Source: Deltaproteobacteria bacterium (GTDB lineage: Bacteria > Desulfobacterota > Binatia > Binatales > Binataceae). From it: a stretch of 11,748 nt of DNA. Within the stretch, counting starts at the first letter, position 1. Every line of letters begins with the position of its first letter. Made by a program: the position numbers and the translations under genes. The stretch covers positions 1 to 11,748 of the forward strand of contig JAJXYM010000400.1 in the NCBI GenBank assembly GCA_021780585.1. The letters are read 5' to 3'. A model generated the notes under the pieces. That model made no database searches. It had not been told where the DNA came from and saw only the letters and a list, made by a program, of their open reading frames with translations. Shown piece after piece: positions 1 to 7,024 of this stretch.

Positions 1-95
1 CCGGCGATCGTGCGCGGTGGCGGGCGCGGATGCAAGCGCGGGGCGCGCCTGTGGAGAGCCGAGTGCGGTCTGTGGGGCGATGGCGGGACAGTGAA

Positions 96-125
96 TTGAC
101 AACCGCTGGTACCGGCGGTTACCGT
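96..125 (+). promoter_or_regulatory. Candidate kdsB promoter with overlapping palindrome
   Basis: A perfect -35 hexamer TTGACA lies at 96-101. A weak -10 (TACCGT, 3 of 6) follows at 120-125 after an 18-base spacer. The spacer is almost filled by a 20-bp near-palindrome at 101-120, with half-sites AACCGCTGGT and ACCGGCGGTT and one mismatched pair. A dyad between the -35 and -10 is a typical repressor-operator position, but it could also fold as RNA if transcription starts further upstream. The -35 and dyad are seen directly; promoter function is inferred. Confidence 0.4.
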
Positions 126-180
126 TGAATGTGCGCCCGCGCGACGGTTTTCCCGACATCGCTGAAAGGAACCTGACCCC

Positions 181-915
181 GTGCCGGTAATCGCGATAAT
201 ACCGGCGCGCTACGACTCCACGCGGCTGCCGGGCAAGGCGCTGAGCGCGATCGGCGGCGTGCCGATGATCGTGCGGGTGATGCGTCAGGCGCGGCGCGCG
301 CGATCGCTCGCGCGGGTGATCGTCGCGACCGACGACGAACGAATCGCGGCGGCGGTGCGCGCGGCTGGCGGCGAGGCCGCAATGACCTCGGCGGCGCATC
401 AGAGCGGCACCGACCGGATCGCGGAGGTGGCGCGTCGCGTCACGGCGGAAATCTATCTGAACGTGCAGGGCGATCAGCCGTTTATCGCGCCGGAGGACCT
501 CGACGCGCTGAGCGCGGCAATGACCGCCGACGCCGGGCTGGCGATGGCGACGCTGGCGACGCCGATCGCGGACCTTGAGGAATGGCGCAATCCGAACAAG
601 GTCAAGGTGGTATGCGGCGCGCACGGCGACGCGCTCTATTTCTCGCGCAGTCCGATTCCATGCATGCGTGACGGCGGCGGCGTTCCGGCGGCGGCGCGCC
701 GCCATATCGGCGTATATGGCTATCGGCGGGATTTCCTGTTGCGCTTCGCGGCGCTGACGCCGGGCGTGCTGGAGGGAATCGAGAAGCTCGAACAGTTGCG
801 CGCGCTCGAGCATGGCTATCGGATTCGCGTGGTCAATTCAGCCGCGCCGTCGCTCGAAGTGGATACGCCGGAGGACCTGGAGTTGGCGAATCGGGCCGCG
901 CGGGACGCGGAATAG
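181..915 (+). CDS. kdsB: 3-deoxy-manno-octulosonate cytidylyltransferase (CMP-Kdo synthetase)
   Basis: KdsB activates Kdo with CTP to give CMP-Kdo, the donor used to build the LPS inner core; it is a cytosolic enzyme. The 244-residue product matches the usual family length. The N-terminal nucleotide-binding motif ARYDSTRLPGK is at residues 9-19, the metal/nucleotide motif LNVQGDQP at 93-100, and the family segments YFSRSPIP, HIGVYGYR, LEKLEQLRALE-type helix and C-terminal VDTPEDLE all follow in order. The start is GTG at 181, preceded by AAGGA (166-170) at a 10-base spacing. The TAG stop lies 15 bases before pyrG, so the two are very probably cotranscribed, which pairs a CTP consumer with the CTP producer. 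Nothing appears truncated or frameshifted. Confidence 0.96.
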   Translation: MPVIAIIPARYDSTRLPGKALSAIGGVPMIVRVMRQARRARSLARVIVATDDERIAAAVRAAGGEAAMTSAAHQSGTDRIAEVARRVTAEIYLNVQGDQPFIAPEDLDALSAAMTADAGLAMATLATPIADLEEWRNPNKVKVVCGAHGDALYFSRSPIPCMRDGGGVPAAARRHIGVYGYRRDFLLRFAALTPGVLEGIEKLEQLRALEHGYRIRVVNSAAPSLEVDTPEDLELANRAARDAE

Positions 916-930
916 CCCGGAGGAAGCATC

Positions 931-2583
931 GTGGAGCGAGGCAAGACCAAATTCATTTTCGTCAGCGGCGGCGTGGTCTCGTCGCTGGGCAAGGGGCTGG
1001 CGGCGGCGTCGCTCGGGGCGTTGCTGGAAGCGCGCGGCCTCAAGGTCACGCTGCTCAAGATGGACCCGTACATCAACATCGATCCGGGCACGATGAGTCC
1101 GCTGCAGCACGGCGAGGTCTTCGTCACCGACGACGGCGCCGAGACCGATCTTGATCTGGGCCATTACGAGCGCTTCGTGCATACCACGATGGGGCGGCGC
1201 AACAACTGCACGACCGGGCAGATTTACGACGCGGTGATCCAAAAGGAGCGGCACGGGGATTATCTGGGCGCGACGGTGCAGGTGATTCCGCATATCACCG
1301 ACGAGATCAAGCGGCGGATTCAGCTTGCGGCGGCCGACAATGATCTATGTATCGTCGAGGTCGGCGGCACCGTCGGCGATATCGAGAGCCTGCCGTTTCT
1401 GGAGGCGGTGCGGCAGTTCCGTTGGGAATTCGGGCGCGAAAACGTGCTCTACGTCCATCTGACGCTGGTGCCGTTCATCCCGGCGGCCGGCGAGCTCAAG
1501 ACCAAGCCGACGCAGCATAGCGTGAAGGAGCTGACCGGGCTGGGGATTCAGCCGGATATCCTGCTGTGCCGATGCGATCGGCCGCTGGAGCAGAAGTTCA
1601 AAGCCAAGATCGCGCATTTCTGCAACGTCGAGGTAAATTGCGTAATCGCGGCGGTCGACGTCGAGACCATCTACGAAGTGCCGCTCAAGTTCCATGAGGA
1701 GGGCTTTGACCAGCGCGTGGTCGAGAAGCTCAATATCTGGACCGGGCAGCCGAATCTGGCCAAATGGCGCCGGCTGGTGAAGACCGCGCAGAATCCCAAG
1801 GTCACCGTCAATATCGCGGTGGTGGGCAAGTACGTGAATCTGGTCGATTCGTACAAAAGCCTGCATGAGGCGCTCGCCCACGGCGCGATCGCCAACGAGG
1901 CGCGGATGCAGATCGATTACGTCGACGCCGAGGAGCTGGAAAAGGGCGATCCGGCCAAGCGGCTCGCGGCGGCGCATGCGATAATCATTCCGGGCGGGTT
2001 TGGCGAGCGCGGCATCGAAGGCAAGATCCGCGCCGTGCGCTATGCGCGCGAAAACGGCGTGCCGATCCTCGGCATCTGCCTGGGACTGCAGGTGATGGTG
2101 ATCGAGTACGCGCGCGACGTGCTGGGACTCAAAAAGGCGAATTCGCGCGAATTCGACGATAAAGCGCCCGATGCCGTGATCGACATGATGGAGCATCAGA
2201 AGGGCGTCGCGAACAAGGGCGGCACGATGCGGCTGGGGGCGTATCCGTGCGCGATCAAAAGGGGCACGCTGGCCTATTCGCTCTATCGGCGCAATCGCGT
2301 CTGCGAGCGCCATCGCCATCGCTACGAAGTCAACAATCACTATCGGGCGGCGCTGGAAAAGGCTGGCTTCAAGGCTTCGGGCGCGTCGCCCGACGACACC
2401 CTGGTCGAAATCATGGAGCTGCCGAAGCATCCGTGGTTCCTGGGCTGCCAGTTCCATCCGGAGCTGAAGTCGCGTCCGCTGGATTGCCATCCGCTGTTCC
2501 GCGGACTGATGCGCGCGGCGGTGCAACGGCGGGCGGCGATGGCGCCGGAGCGTTCGAAGGTGCGGGAGCTCAGGACGGCGTGA
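931..2583 (+). CDS. pyrG: CTP synthase (glutamine-hydrolysing)
   Basis: PyrG aminates UTP to CTP using ATP and glutamine. The 550-residue protein has both normal domains. The N-terminal synthase domain begins with the P-loop-like SGGVVSSLGKG (residues 12-22) and contains HGEVFVTDDGAETDLDLGHYERF and QHSVKELTGLGIQPD-type family blocks. The C-terminal class I glutamine amidotransferase domain carries the nucleophile Cys383 in GICLGLQ and the His509/Glu511 pair in FHPE, so the full catalytic triad is present. The GTG start is set by GGAGGA (919-924) at good spacing. A short Arg-rich tail follows the amidotransferase domain. The stop overlaps the proposed kdsA start. CTP made here feeds KdsB directly upstream; this kdsB-pyrG-kdsA linkage occurs in several proteobacterial groups. 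Confidence 0.98.
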   Translation: MERGKTKFIFVSGGVVSSLGKGLAAASLGALLEARGLKVTLLKMDPYINIDPGTMSPLQHGEVFVTDDGAETDLDLGHYERFVHTTMGRRNNCTTGQIYDAVIQKERHGDYLGATVQVIPHITDEIKRRIQLAAADNDLCIVEVGGTVGDIESLPFLEAVRQFRWEFGRENVLYVHLTLVPFIPAAGELKTKPTQHSVKELTGLGIQPDILLCRCDRPLEQKFKAKIAHFCNVEVNCVIAAVDVETIYEVPLKFHEEGFDQRVVEKLNIWTGQPNLAKWRRLVKTAQNPKVTVNIAVVGKYVNLVDSYKSLHEALAHGAIANEARMQIDYVDAEELEKGDPAKRLAAAHAIIIPGGFGERGIEGKIRAVRYARENGVPILGICLGLQVMVIEYARDVLGLKKANSREFDDKAPDAVIDMMEHQKGVANKGGTMRLGAYPCAIKRGTLAYSLYRRNRVCERHRHRYEVNNHYRAALEKAGFKASGASPDDTLVEIMELPKHPWFLGCQFHPELKSRPLDCHPLFRGLMRAAVQRRAAMAPERSKVRELRTA

Positions 2584-3422
2584 ACGGAGTCGTGGAAATC
2601 GACGCGGGCGGCGGGGTCGTCTTCGGCGGACCGAAACTGGTGGCGATAGCGGGACCGTGCGTAATCGAGAACGCCGACGCGTGCCTCAGACACGCCGAAA
2701 AGATTGCGGCGATTTCCCGTCAAACCGGCGTGCCGATCGTTTTCAAGTCCTCGTTCGACAAGGCGAATCGCACCAGCGTCGCGTCGTTTCGCGGCCCCGG
2801 CCTGGCCGAGGGACTCGAGATTCTCGCCCGCGTCAAGCGCGCAACCGGGATGCCGGTGTTGACCGATATTCACGAGCCGGCGCAGGCCGAGGCGGCCGCC
2901 GCGGTCGCCGACGTATTGCAGATTCCCGCCCTGCTCTCCCGCCAGACCGACCTCGTGATGGCGGCGGCGCGCACTGGCCGCGTGGTGAATCTGAAAAAGG
3001 GGCAGTTCCTGGCGCCGTGGGAGATGAAGGCGGTCGTGGCCAAGGCGGAGGCGGCCGGATGCCGGCGGCTGGTGCTGACGGAACGCGGCTTTTCCTTCGG
3101 CTATAACAACCTGGTTTCGGATATGCGGTCGCTGGTGATCATGCGCGAGCTGGGCTATCCGGTCTGCTTCGACGCGACCCATTCGGTGCAATTGCCGGGT
3201 GCGGGCGGCGAGAAATCGCTCGGCCAGCGTCAGTTTATCGCGCCGCTGGCGCGCGCGGCGGCGGCGGTGGGAATCGACGCGGTCTTCATGGAGGTGCATG
3301 AGGACCCCGATCGGGCGTTGAGCGACGGTCCGAATTCCTATCCGCTGGCGCGGATGGCCACGCTGCTCGAGGAACTCAAGCGGATCGACGCGATCGCGCG
3401 CGCCCGCGTGCTTCCCGCATAA
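2580..3422 (+). CDS. kdsA: Kdo-8-phosphate synthase, metal-dependent class
   Basis: KdsA condenses phosphoenolpyruvate with arabinose-5-phosphate to Kdo-8-phosphate in the cytosol. From GTG 2580 the protein has 280 residues. Family blocks include IAGPCVIEN, FKSSFDKANRTS, TDIHEPAQ, FLAPWEMK, TERGFSFGYNNLV and FDATHSVQLPG. The four metal ligands of the metal-dependent class appear as Cys27, His201, Glu238 and Asp249. The Cys sits where the E. coli metal-independent enzyme has Asn, so this is the Aquifex-like class. GTG 2580 is preferred because it forms a GTGA overlap with the pyrG stop and has AGGA at 2572-2575. GTG 2592 (276 residues) is in frame, but its GGAG is only 2 bases away. The same frame stays open further upstream inside pyrG, which I take as a GC-rich shadow rather than coding. 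Confidence 0.96.
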   Translation: MNGVVEIDAGGGVVFGGPKLVAIAGPCVIENADACLRHAEKIAAISRQTGVPIVFKSSFDKANRTSVASFRGPGLAEGLEILARVKRATGMPVLTDIHEPAQAEAAAAVADVLQIPALLSRQTDLVMAAARTGRVVNLKKGQFLAPWEMKAVVAKAEAAGCRRLVLTERGFSFGYNNLVSDMRSLVIMRELGYPVCFDATHSVQLPGAGGEKSLGQRQFIAPLARAAAAVGIDAVFMEVHEDPDRALSDGPNSYPLARMATLLEELKRIDAIARARVLPA

Positions 3423-3503
3423 CCTCCACGGCGAAGTCCAATTGTCGCGGCCGGCTCGCGCGCGGCGACTGGCCCTCCGCGGTTCCCGATGATTAACTTT
3501 AGA

Positions 3504-3586
3504 GTGTCGGACACGCGCCGCGGCGCGCGCATTGGGATTGCGCGCCGGCGGACGATTTACCGGAGGCGCAACGCTTGATAGCGTTG
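3504..3586 (+). repeat. Three short inverted repeats in the kdsA-lptC spacer
   Basis: The 182-base spacer between kdsA and lptC contains three perfect short dyads. GTGTC-G-GACAC is at 3504-3514. GCGCGCA-TTGGGAT-TGCGCGC is at 3525-3545. CAACGCT-TGAT-AGCGTTG is at 3569-3586, ending 18 bases before the lptC start. None is followed by a T tract, so they do not look like canonical intrinsic terminators. They could be protein-binding dyads or structure in the lptC leader. The dyads are seen directly; any function is inference. I see no remnant of kdsD or kdsC here. Confidence 0.45.
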
Positions 3587-3604
3587 ATGGATTAAGGCAA
3601 GCGA

Positions 3605-4204
3605 ATGAGTCCGAGGCGTATCGCCAAGGCGCTCGCGCTGATCGGAAGCGTCGCGCTGGCGGCCATCCTGATCTTCACCGTGGTCGTCGTTCGTCATCGC
3701 AAACCCGAGCAAAAGTTGGTGACCGCGGCCGGGATGCGGCCGGACGCGATGGTTCACGCGCGCAATTTCCATTGGACGGAGATGAAGGGCGCCGAAAATC
3801 AGTGGGTGCTCAGGGCGATCAACGCCAACTATTCGGTCGATAAAACCGGGATTAAGCTGGATCACGCGAATCTCGAGATGGTCGCCAAAGACGGCAAGCA
3901 GGTGAGCCTGGTGGCGCCGCGCGCGGCGCTCAAGCTCGACGGCAACCATGTCCAGCAGGCCGAATTGAGCGGCGGAGTGGTGGTGCATTACGGCGATTTC
4001 GTGCTGACGACGGATAGCGCGCTGTTCCAGCCGGACGCCGACCAATTGACGGCTCCCGGCCTGGTGACCATCGTTGGCGAGGGGCTGACGGTCACGGGAA
4101 TCGGCCTCAACGGCCATCCCAAGACGGAAGTGTTCGAGTTGCTCAAGCAGGTAAACACGCGGATCGTGCCGGGGAAAAAGGGCGCCGATGCCAAAGTCTC
4201 GTGA
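3605..4204 (+). CDS. lptC: LPS export ABC transporter periplasmic protein LptC
   Basis: LptC is a bitopic inner-membrane protein that passes LPS from the LptBFG transporter to LptA in the periplasm. The 199-residue product has a short basic N-terminus (MSPRR), one transmembrane segment at about residues 10-29 (rich in A, L, I, V) and then a periplasmic beta-rich domain. That domain shows the repeating LptC pattern of alternating strands (WVLRAINANY, IKLDHANLEMV, VSLVAPRAALKL, QAELSGGVVVHY, LTTDSALF). The length is normal for the family. The ATG at 3605 follows AAGG (3594-3597) at 7 bases. The 3' end overlaps lptA by 17 bases, implying coupled expression. Kdo phosphatase (kdsC) and Kdo isomerase (kdsD), which often lie just upstream in related clusters, are absent here. 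Confidence 0.85.
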   Translation: MSPRRIAKALALIGSVALAAILIFTVVVVRHRKPEQKLVTAAGMRPDAMVHARNFHWTEMKGAENQWVLRAINANYSVDKTGIKLDHANLEMVAKDGKQVSLVAPRAALKLDGNHVQQAELSGGVVVHYGDFVLTTDSALFQPDADQLTAPGLVTIVGEGLTVTGIGLNGHPKTEVFELLKQVNTRIVPGKKGADAKVS

Positions 4205-4973
4205 AACGACGGGTAATGTCGCGGCGGGCGCGCTCGCGCTGGTCTTGATGGTCGCGGGGCCGGCGGCGGCGCAGGCGGGGCCGGGAGTAATCGAACGGCC
4301 GCCGCCGAGCAGCGAGGTCAGCGTGCCGGATAACTCCGCCGGGCCCAACGTTCCGGCCGTGGCCGATCGGCGCGCCACCGCCGGCGCGAGTCGAATCAAG
4401 CCGTCGTCATCGCCGCCGGCGCGCGTCGGGCAGGCCTCGACCCAGCCGGCGGGCGCGAACGAGTCGCCGTTCGCGGGCTTCGAGGGTAAGTCGAACCACG
4501 GGCCGATCAATATCAATTCCGACCAACTCAATCTCGACTACAAGAACAATTCCGTCCTGTTCACCGGCCACGTCCATGCCGTGCAAGCGGGCAGCGAACT
4601 GACCAGCGACACGCTGCGGGTGATGTACGGCAAGGATTTCCATCAGGTGCAAACGATGTTCGCCGACGGCAACGTGCGCATGAGCCAGGACCAGCGCTGG
4701 GCCACGGGCGAGCACGCGGTGCTCGACGAAACCAGGCATACGGTGGTGCTGACCGGCAATCCGGTAGTGCATGACGGACGCGACCAGATCGCCGGCACGA
4801 AGATCACGGTGTTTCTGCAGACCGGCAAAAGCGAGGTCGAACAGCCCAAAGCGGTGATCTTCCCTCGGGAGGCGAAAAATCAGGATAATAGTGGCGGAGC
4901 GGCCGGCGGCGCCGGAACGGGCGGCGAGGCCCGGACCGGCTCGAACGTAATGACCGACCCGGGCGACAAGTAG
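4188..4973 (+). CDS. lptA: Periplasmic LPS-binding protein LptA (OstA family)
   Basis: LptA is the periplasmic bridge that carries LPS from LptC to the outer-membrane LptD complex. The 261-residue product begins with a Sec-type signal peptide: a hydrophobic core at about residues 11-24 and a likely cleavage after AAA28 or AQA30. A low-complexity Pro/Ala/Ser-rich segment spans about residues 31-104. The OstA beta-jellyroll follows at about 106-220 (INSDQLNLDYKNNSVLFTG, DTLRVMYG, MFADGNVRMSQDQRWATGEHAVLDE, VVLTGNPVV). The last 35 residues are Gly/Ala-rich and polar. At 261 residues it is longer than the roughly 185-residue E. coli LptA, and the extra length lies in the linker and tail. The ATG has AAGGG (4179-4183) 4 bases upstream, inside the lptC end. 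The TAG stop directly abuts the rpoN ATG. Confidence 0.88.
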   Translation: MPKSRETTGNVAAGALALVLMVAGPAAAQAGPGVIERPPPSSEVSVPDNSAGPNVPAVADRRATAGASRIKPSSSPPARVGQASTQPAGANESPFAGFEGKSNHGPININSDQLNLDYKNNSVLFTGHVHAVQAGSELTSDTLRVMYGKDFHQVQTMFADGNVRMSQDQRWATGEHAVLDETRHTVVLTGNPVVHDGRDQIAGTKITVFLQTGKSEVEQPKAVIFPREAKNQDNSGGAAGGAGTGGEARTGSNVMTDPGDK

Positions 4974-6539
4974 ATGGCGCTGGAAGTAAAACTCGGACAG
5001 GACCTGCGGCTGCGCCAGCAGTTGGTGATGACGCCGCAGTTGCAGCAGGCGATCAAGATCCTGCAACTGTCGCTGCCCGAACTCGAAGCGGTGGTGCAGA
5101 GCGAACTCGATTCGAATCCGATGCTCGAGCCGCTCGACCATAGCGTCGCCGAAGCCGCCGCGAATCACGAAAACGACGAGAGCGCCGCGAACGCCCCGGC
5201 CGACGGCGAGCCGCTCGCGGCCGAACCCGATCGCGAGACGGCGCTCGCCAACGGCGAATCCGAATGGGAGCCGACGGCCGACGATCGGCCGGCCGAGACC
5301 GTCGCCACGGAACCGCCCGACGCGGCCGCCGAATTGCGCGAGCTGAGCCGGCTGGACAAGCTCGACTGGCGCGAATATCTGGAGAATTATTCGAACAACT
5401 GGCAGGACGGCGAGGCCGGCGACCCGGACGACGAACGGCGCAACACGCTCGAAAACACGCTCACCCGCAAGACTTCGCTCGAAGACCATCTGATGTGGCA
5501 GATGCGGATGTCGAATTTCGACGAAACCGATCAGCGGGTCGGCGCGACGATCATCTACAATCTCAACGACGACGGTTATCTCGAAACTCCGCTGGAGGAG
5601 TTGGCCGCGCAGCTCGAATGCGAGGTCGATCGGGTCGGGCGCGTGCTCAAGCGGGTGCAGCGGCTGGATCCGCCGGGCGTGGGCGCGCGCGATCTGCGCG
5701 AATGCCTCCATGCGCAGCTCGCCAATCTGGGGATGGAGGAATCGCTCGCGGCGCGCATCGTGCTCAACCATCTCGACCTGCTGGAGAAGCATCGCTACAA
5801 CGAAATCGCGCGCGCCATGGGCATCTCGCTTGAGTTGGTGGGCGGCGCGGCCAAGGTGATTTCGCTGCTCGAGCCCAAGCCGGGGCGCGATTACGGCGGC
5901 CAGGAGCCGGCCTATATCGTGCCCGACGTGTATATCCAGAAAGTTGGCGACGACTTCATGGTCACGCTCAACGAGAGCGCGGTGCCGCGGCTGCGGCTGG
6001 CCAATTACTATCAGCGCGTGATGAACGACGCCGGGGTCGGGGCCGAAACGCGGGAATATCTGCAGGAGCGGATGCGCTCGGCGCGCTGGCTGGTGAAATC
6101 CATCTATCAGCGCCAGCAAACCATCTTCAAGGTCGCCAATTCGATCGTCAAATTCCAGCACGCTTTTTTCGAGCATGGCGTGAGCCATCTCAAGCCGCTG
6201 GTGCTGAAGGACGTGGCGGTGGATATCAACATGCACGAGTCCACCATCAGCCGGGCGACCGCGAACAAGTACGCGCATACGCCGCAGGGCATTTTCGAAC
6301 TCAAGTTTTTCTTCACCTCCGGAGTCAAGGCGGCCGACGGCGAGGACGTGAGCGCCGAGACGGTCAAGGAAAAGATTCGCGCGCTGGTCGCCGGCGAGGG
6401 CAACCACAATCCGCTCTCGGACCAGTCGATCGCGGAGATCCTGCGCAAGGACCAGATCAATATCGCGCGACGGACGGTGGCGAAGTATCGGCAGGCGTTG
6501 GGGATTCTGCCGTCGGGCCGGCGCAAGCGGATCGCCTGA
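4974..6539 (+). CDS. rpoN: RNA polymerase sigma-54 factor
   Basis: RpoN directs RNA polymerase to -24/-12 promoters that need an AAA+ enhancer-binding protein. The 521-residue protein has all three regions. Region I is Gln/Leu-rich (LRLRQQLVMTPQLQQAIKIL, from about residue 9). Region II is strongly acidic (about 55-150, rich in E, D, A, N). Region III holds the core-binding part and the DNA-binding part. The helix-turn-helix block MHESTISRATANKYAHTP lies at about residues 417-434, and the RpoN box ARRTVAKYRQ at 498-507, changed from the consensus only at its last residue (Q for E). The ATG follows the lptA TAG with no intervening base and no clear ribosome-binding site of its own, so translational coupling is likely. 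No enhancer-binding protein is encoded nearby, and I found no convincing -24/-12 site in the intergenic regions. Confidence 0.98.
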   Translation: MALEVKLGQDLRLRQQLVMTPQLQQAIKILQLSLPELEAVVQSELDSNPMLEPLDHSVAEAAANHENDESAANAPADGEPLAAEPDRETALANGESEWEPTADDRPAETVATEPPDAAAELRELSRLDKLDWREYLENYSNNWQDGEAGDPDDERRNTLENTLTRKTSLEDHLMWQMRMSNFDETDQRVGATIIYNLNDDGYLETPLEELAAQLECEVDRVGRVLKRVQRLDPPGVGARDLRECLHAQLANLGMEESLAARIVLNHLDLLEKHRYNEIARAMGISLELVGGAAKVISLLEPKPGRDYGGQEPAYIVPDVYIQKVGDDFMVTLNESAVPRLRLANYYQRVMNDAGVGAETREYLQERMRSARWLVKSIYQRQQTIFKVANSIVKFQHAFFEHGVSHLKPLVLKDVAVDINMHESTISRATANKYAHTPQGIFELKFFFTSGVKAADGEDVSAETVKEKIRALVAGEGNHNPLSDQSIAEILRKDQINIARRTVAKYRQALGILPSGRRKRIA

Positions 6540-6567
6540 CGGCACCGGAGGAAGGGCGGTAATTCGT

Positions 6568-7020
6568 ATGGAACGCAAGACGAGCGAAGGCAAACGCGGC
6601 CGGGCCGCGGCGCGCAAGGTCCGTGCGACGGCGCGCAAAGCGGCGACGCCGCCGCCAGCGGTGACGGTCACTTTCCGCCACGTCGATTCTTCCGACGCGC
6701 TGCGCGCGTACGCCGAACGCAAATTCGCCCACGTGGGCAAGCTGCTCAAACGTCCCTGCGACGCCCATCTCATCCTGACCGTCGACAAGTATCGCCAGCA
6801 CGGCGAGGTAACGGTCAAATCGGGCCGGCTGGCCGTGACCGCCGCGGAGGAGACCAAGGACCTGTACGCGGTCATCGATTTGCTGGCGGACAAAATCGGC
6901 CGCCAGCTCAAGAGTCATTTAGGCAAATCCAAAACCAAGAAAGTACGCGCGCCGTCCGCGGGAGAGGTCATGAGCGCCGCCGCTCAGACGGCCACGTACT
7001 CCGGCAACGATCGCGCCTGA
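6568..7020 (+). CDS. hpf: Ribosome hibernation promoting factor (short HPF/YfiA type) with basic N-terminal extension
   Basis: HPF-family proteins bind the 30S decoding centre and silence ribosomes in slow growth. The HPF domain occupies about residues 31-125 (VTVTFRHVDSSDALRAYAERKF, HLILTVDKYRQHGEVTVKSG, DLYAVIDLLADKIGRQLKSH). The 25-residue tail is too short to be the dimerisation domain of long HPF. Unusually, about 28 residues precede the domain, with roughly 10 Lys/Arg among the first 27 and many Ala, a histone-tail-like composition. The ATG at 6568 has AAGGG (6552-6556) 11 bases upstream; the stronger GGAGG at 6547-6551 is further away. No better in-frame start trims the extension. The position between rpoN and ptsN is the classical one. 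The extension could be real or reflect a misplaced start. Confidence 0.9.
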   Translation: MERKTSEGKRGRAAARKVRATARKAATPPPAVTVTFRHVDSSDALRAYAERKFAHVGKLLKRPCDAHLILTVDKYRQHGEVTVKSGRLAVTAAEETKDLYAVIDLLADKIGRQLKSHLGKSKTKKVRAPSAGEVMSAAAQTATYSGNDRA

Positions 7021-7024
7021 AGCG

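Noticed and set aside
1..95. Possible 3' end of an upstream gene
   Set aside because: All three plus frames are open for 90 bases or more before stopping, but the translations are Gly/Arg/Ala-rich with no recognisable C-terminus, so no gene can be supported.
1345..2526. A 393-codon minus-strand frame opposite pyrG
   Set aside because: It is antisense to an intact pyrG, has no domain, and has the composition of a codon-shadow frame.
2247..2579. N-terminal extension of kdsA inside pyrG
   Set aside because: The frame is open, but the extra 111 residues are low-complexity, overlap the conserved amidotransferase region and are absent from KdsA proteins.
3423..3604. Sigma-54 (-24/-12) promoter in the spacer before the rpoN cluster
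   Set aside because: No TGGCAC-N5-TTGC match with correct spacing is present; the nearest candidate has the wrong spacing and lacks GC at -12.
4407..6911. An 834-codon open frame on the minus strand opposite lptA, rpoN and hpf
   Set aside because: It lies antisense to three well-supported genes, is Arg/His/Leu-rich with no recognisable domain, and is the usual mirror frame of GC-rich coding DNA.
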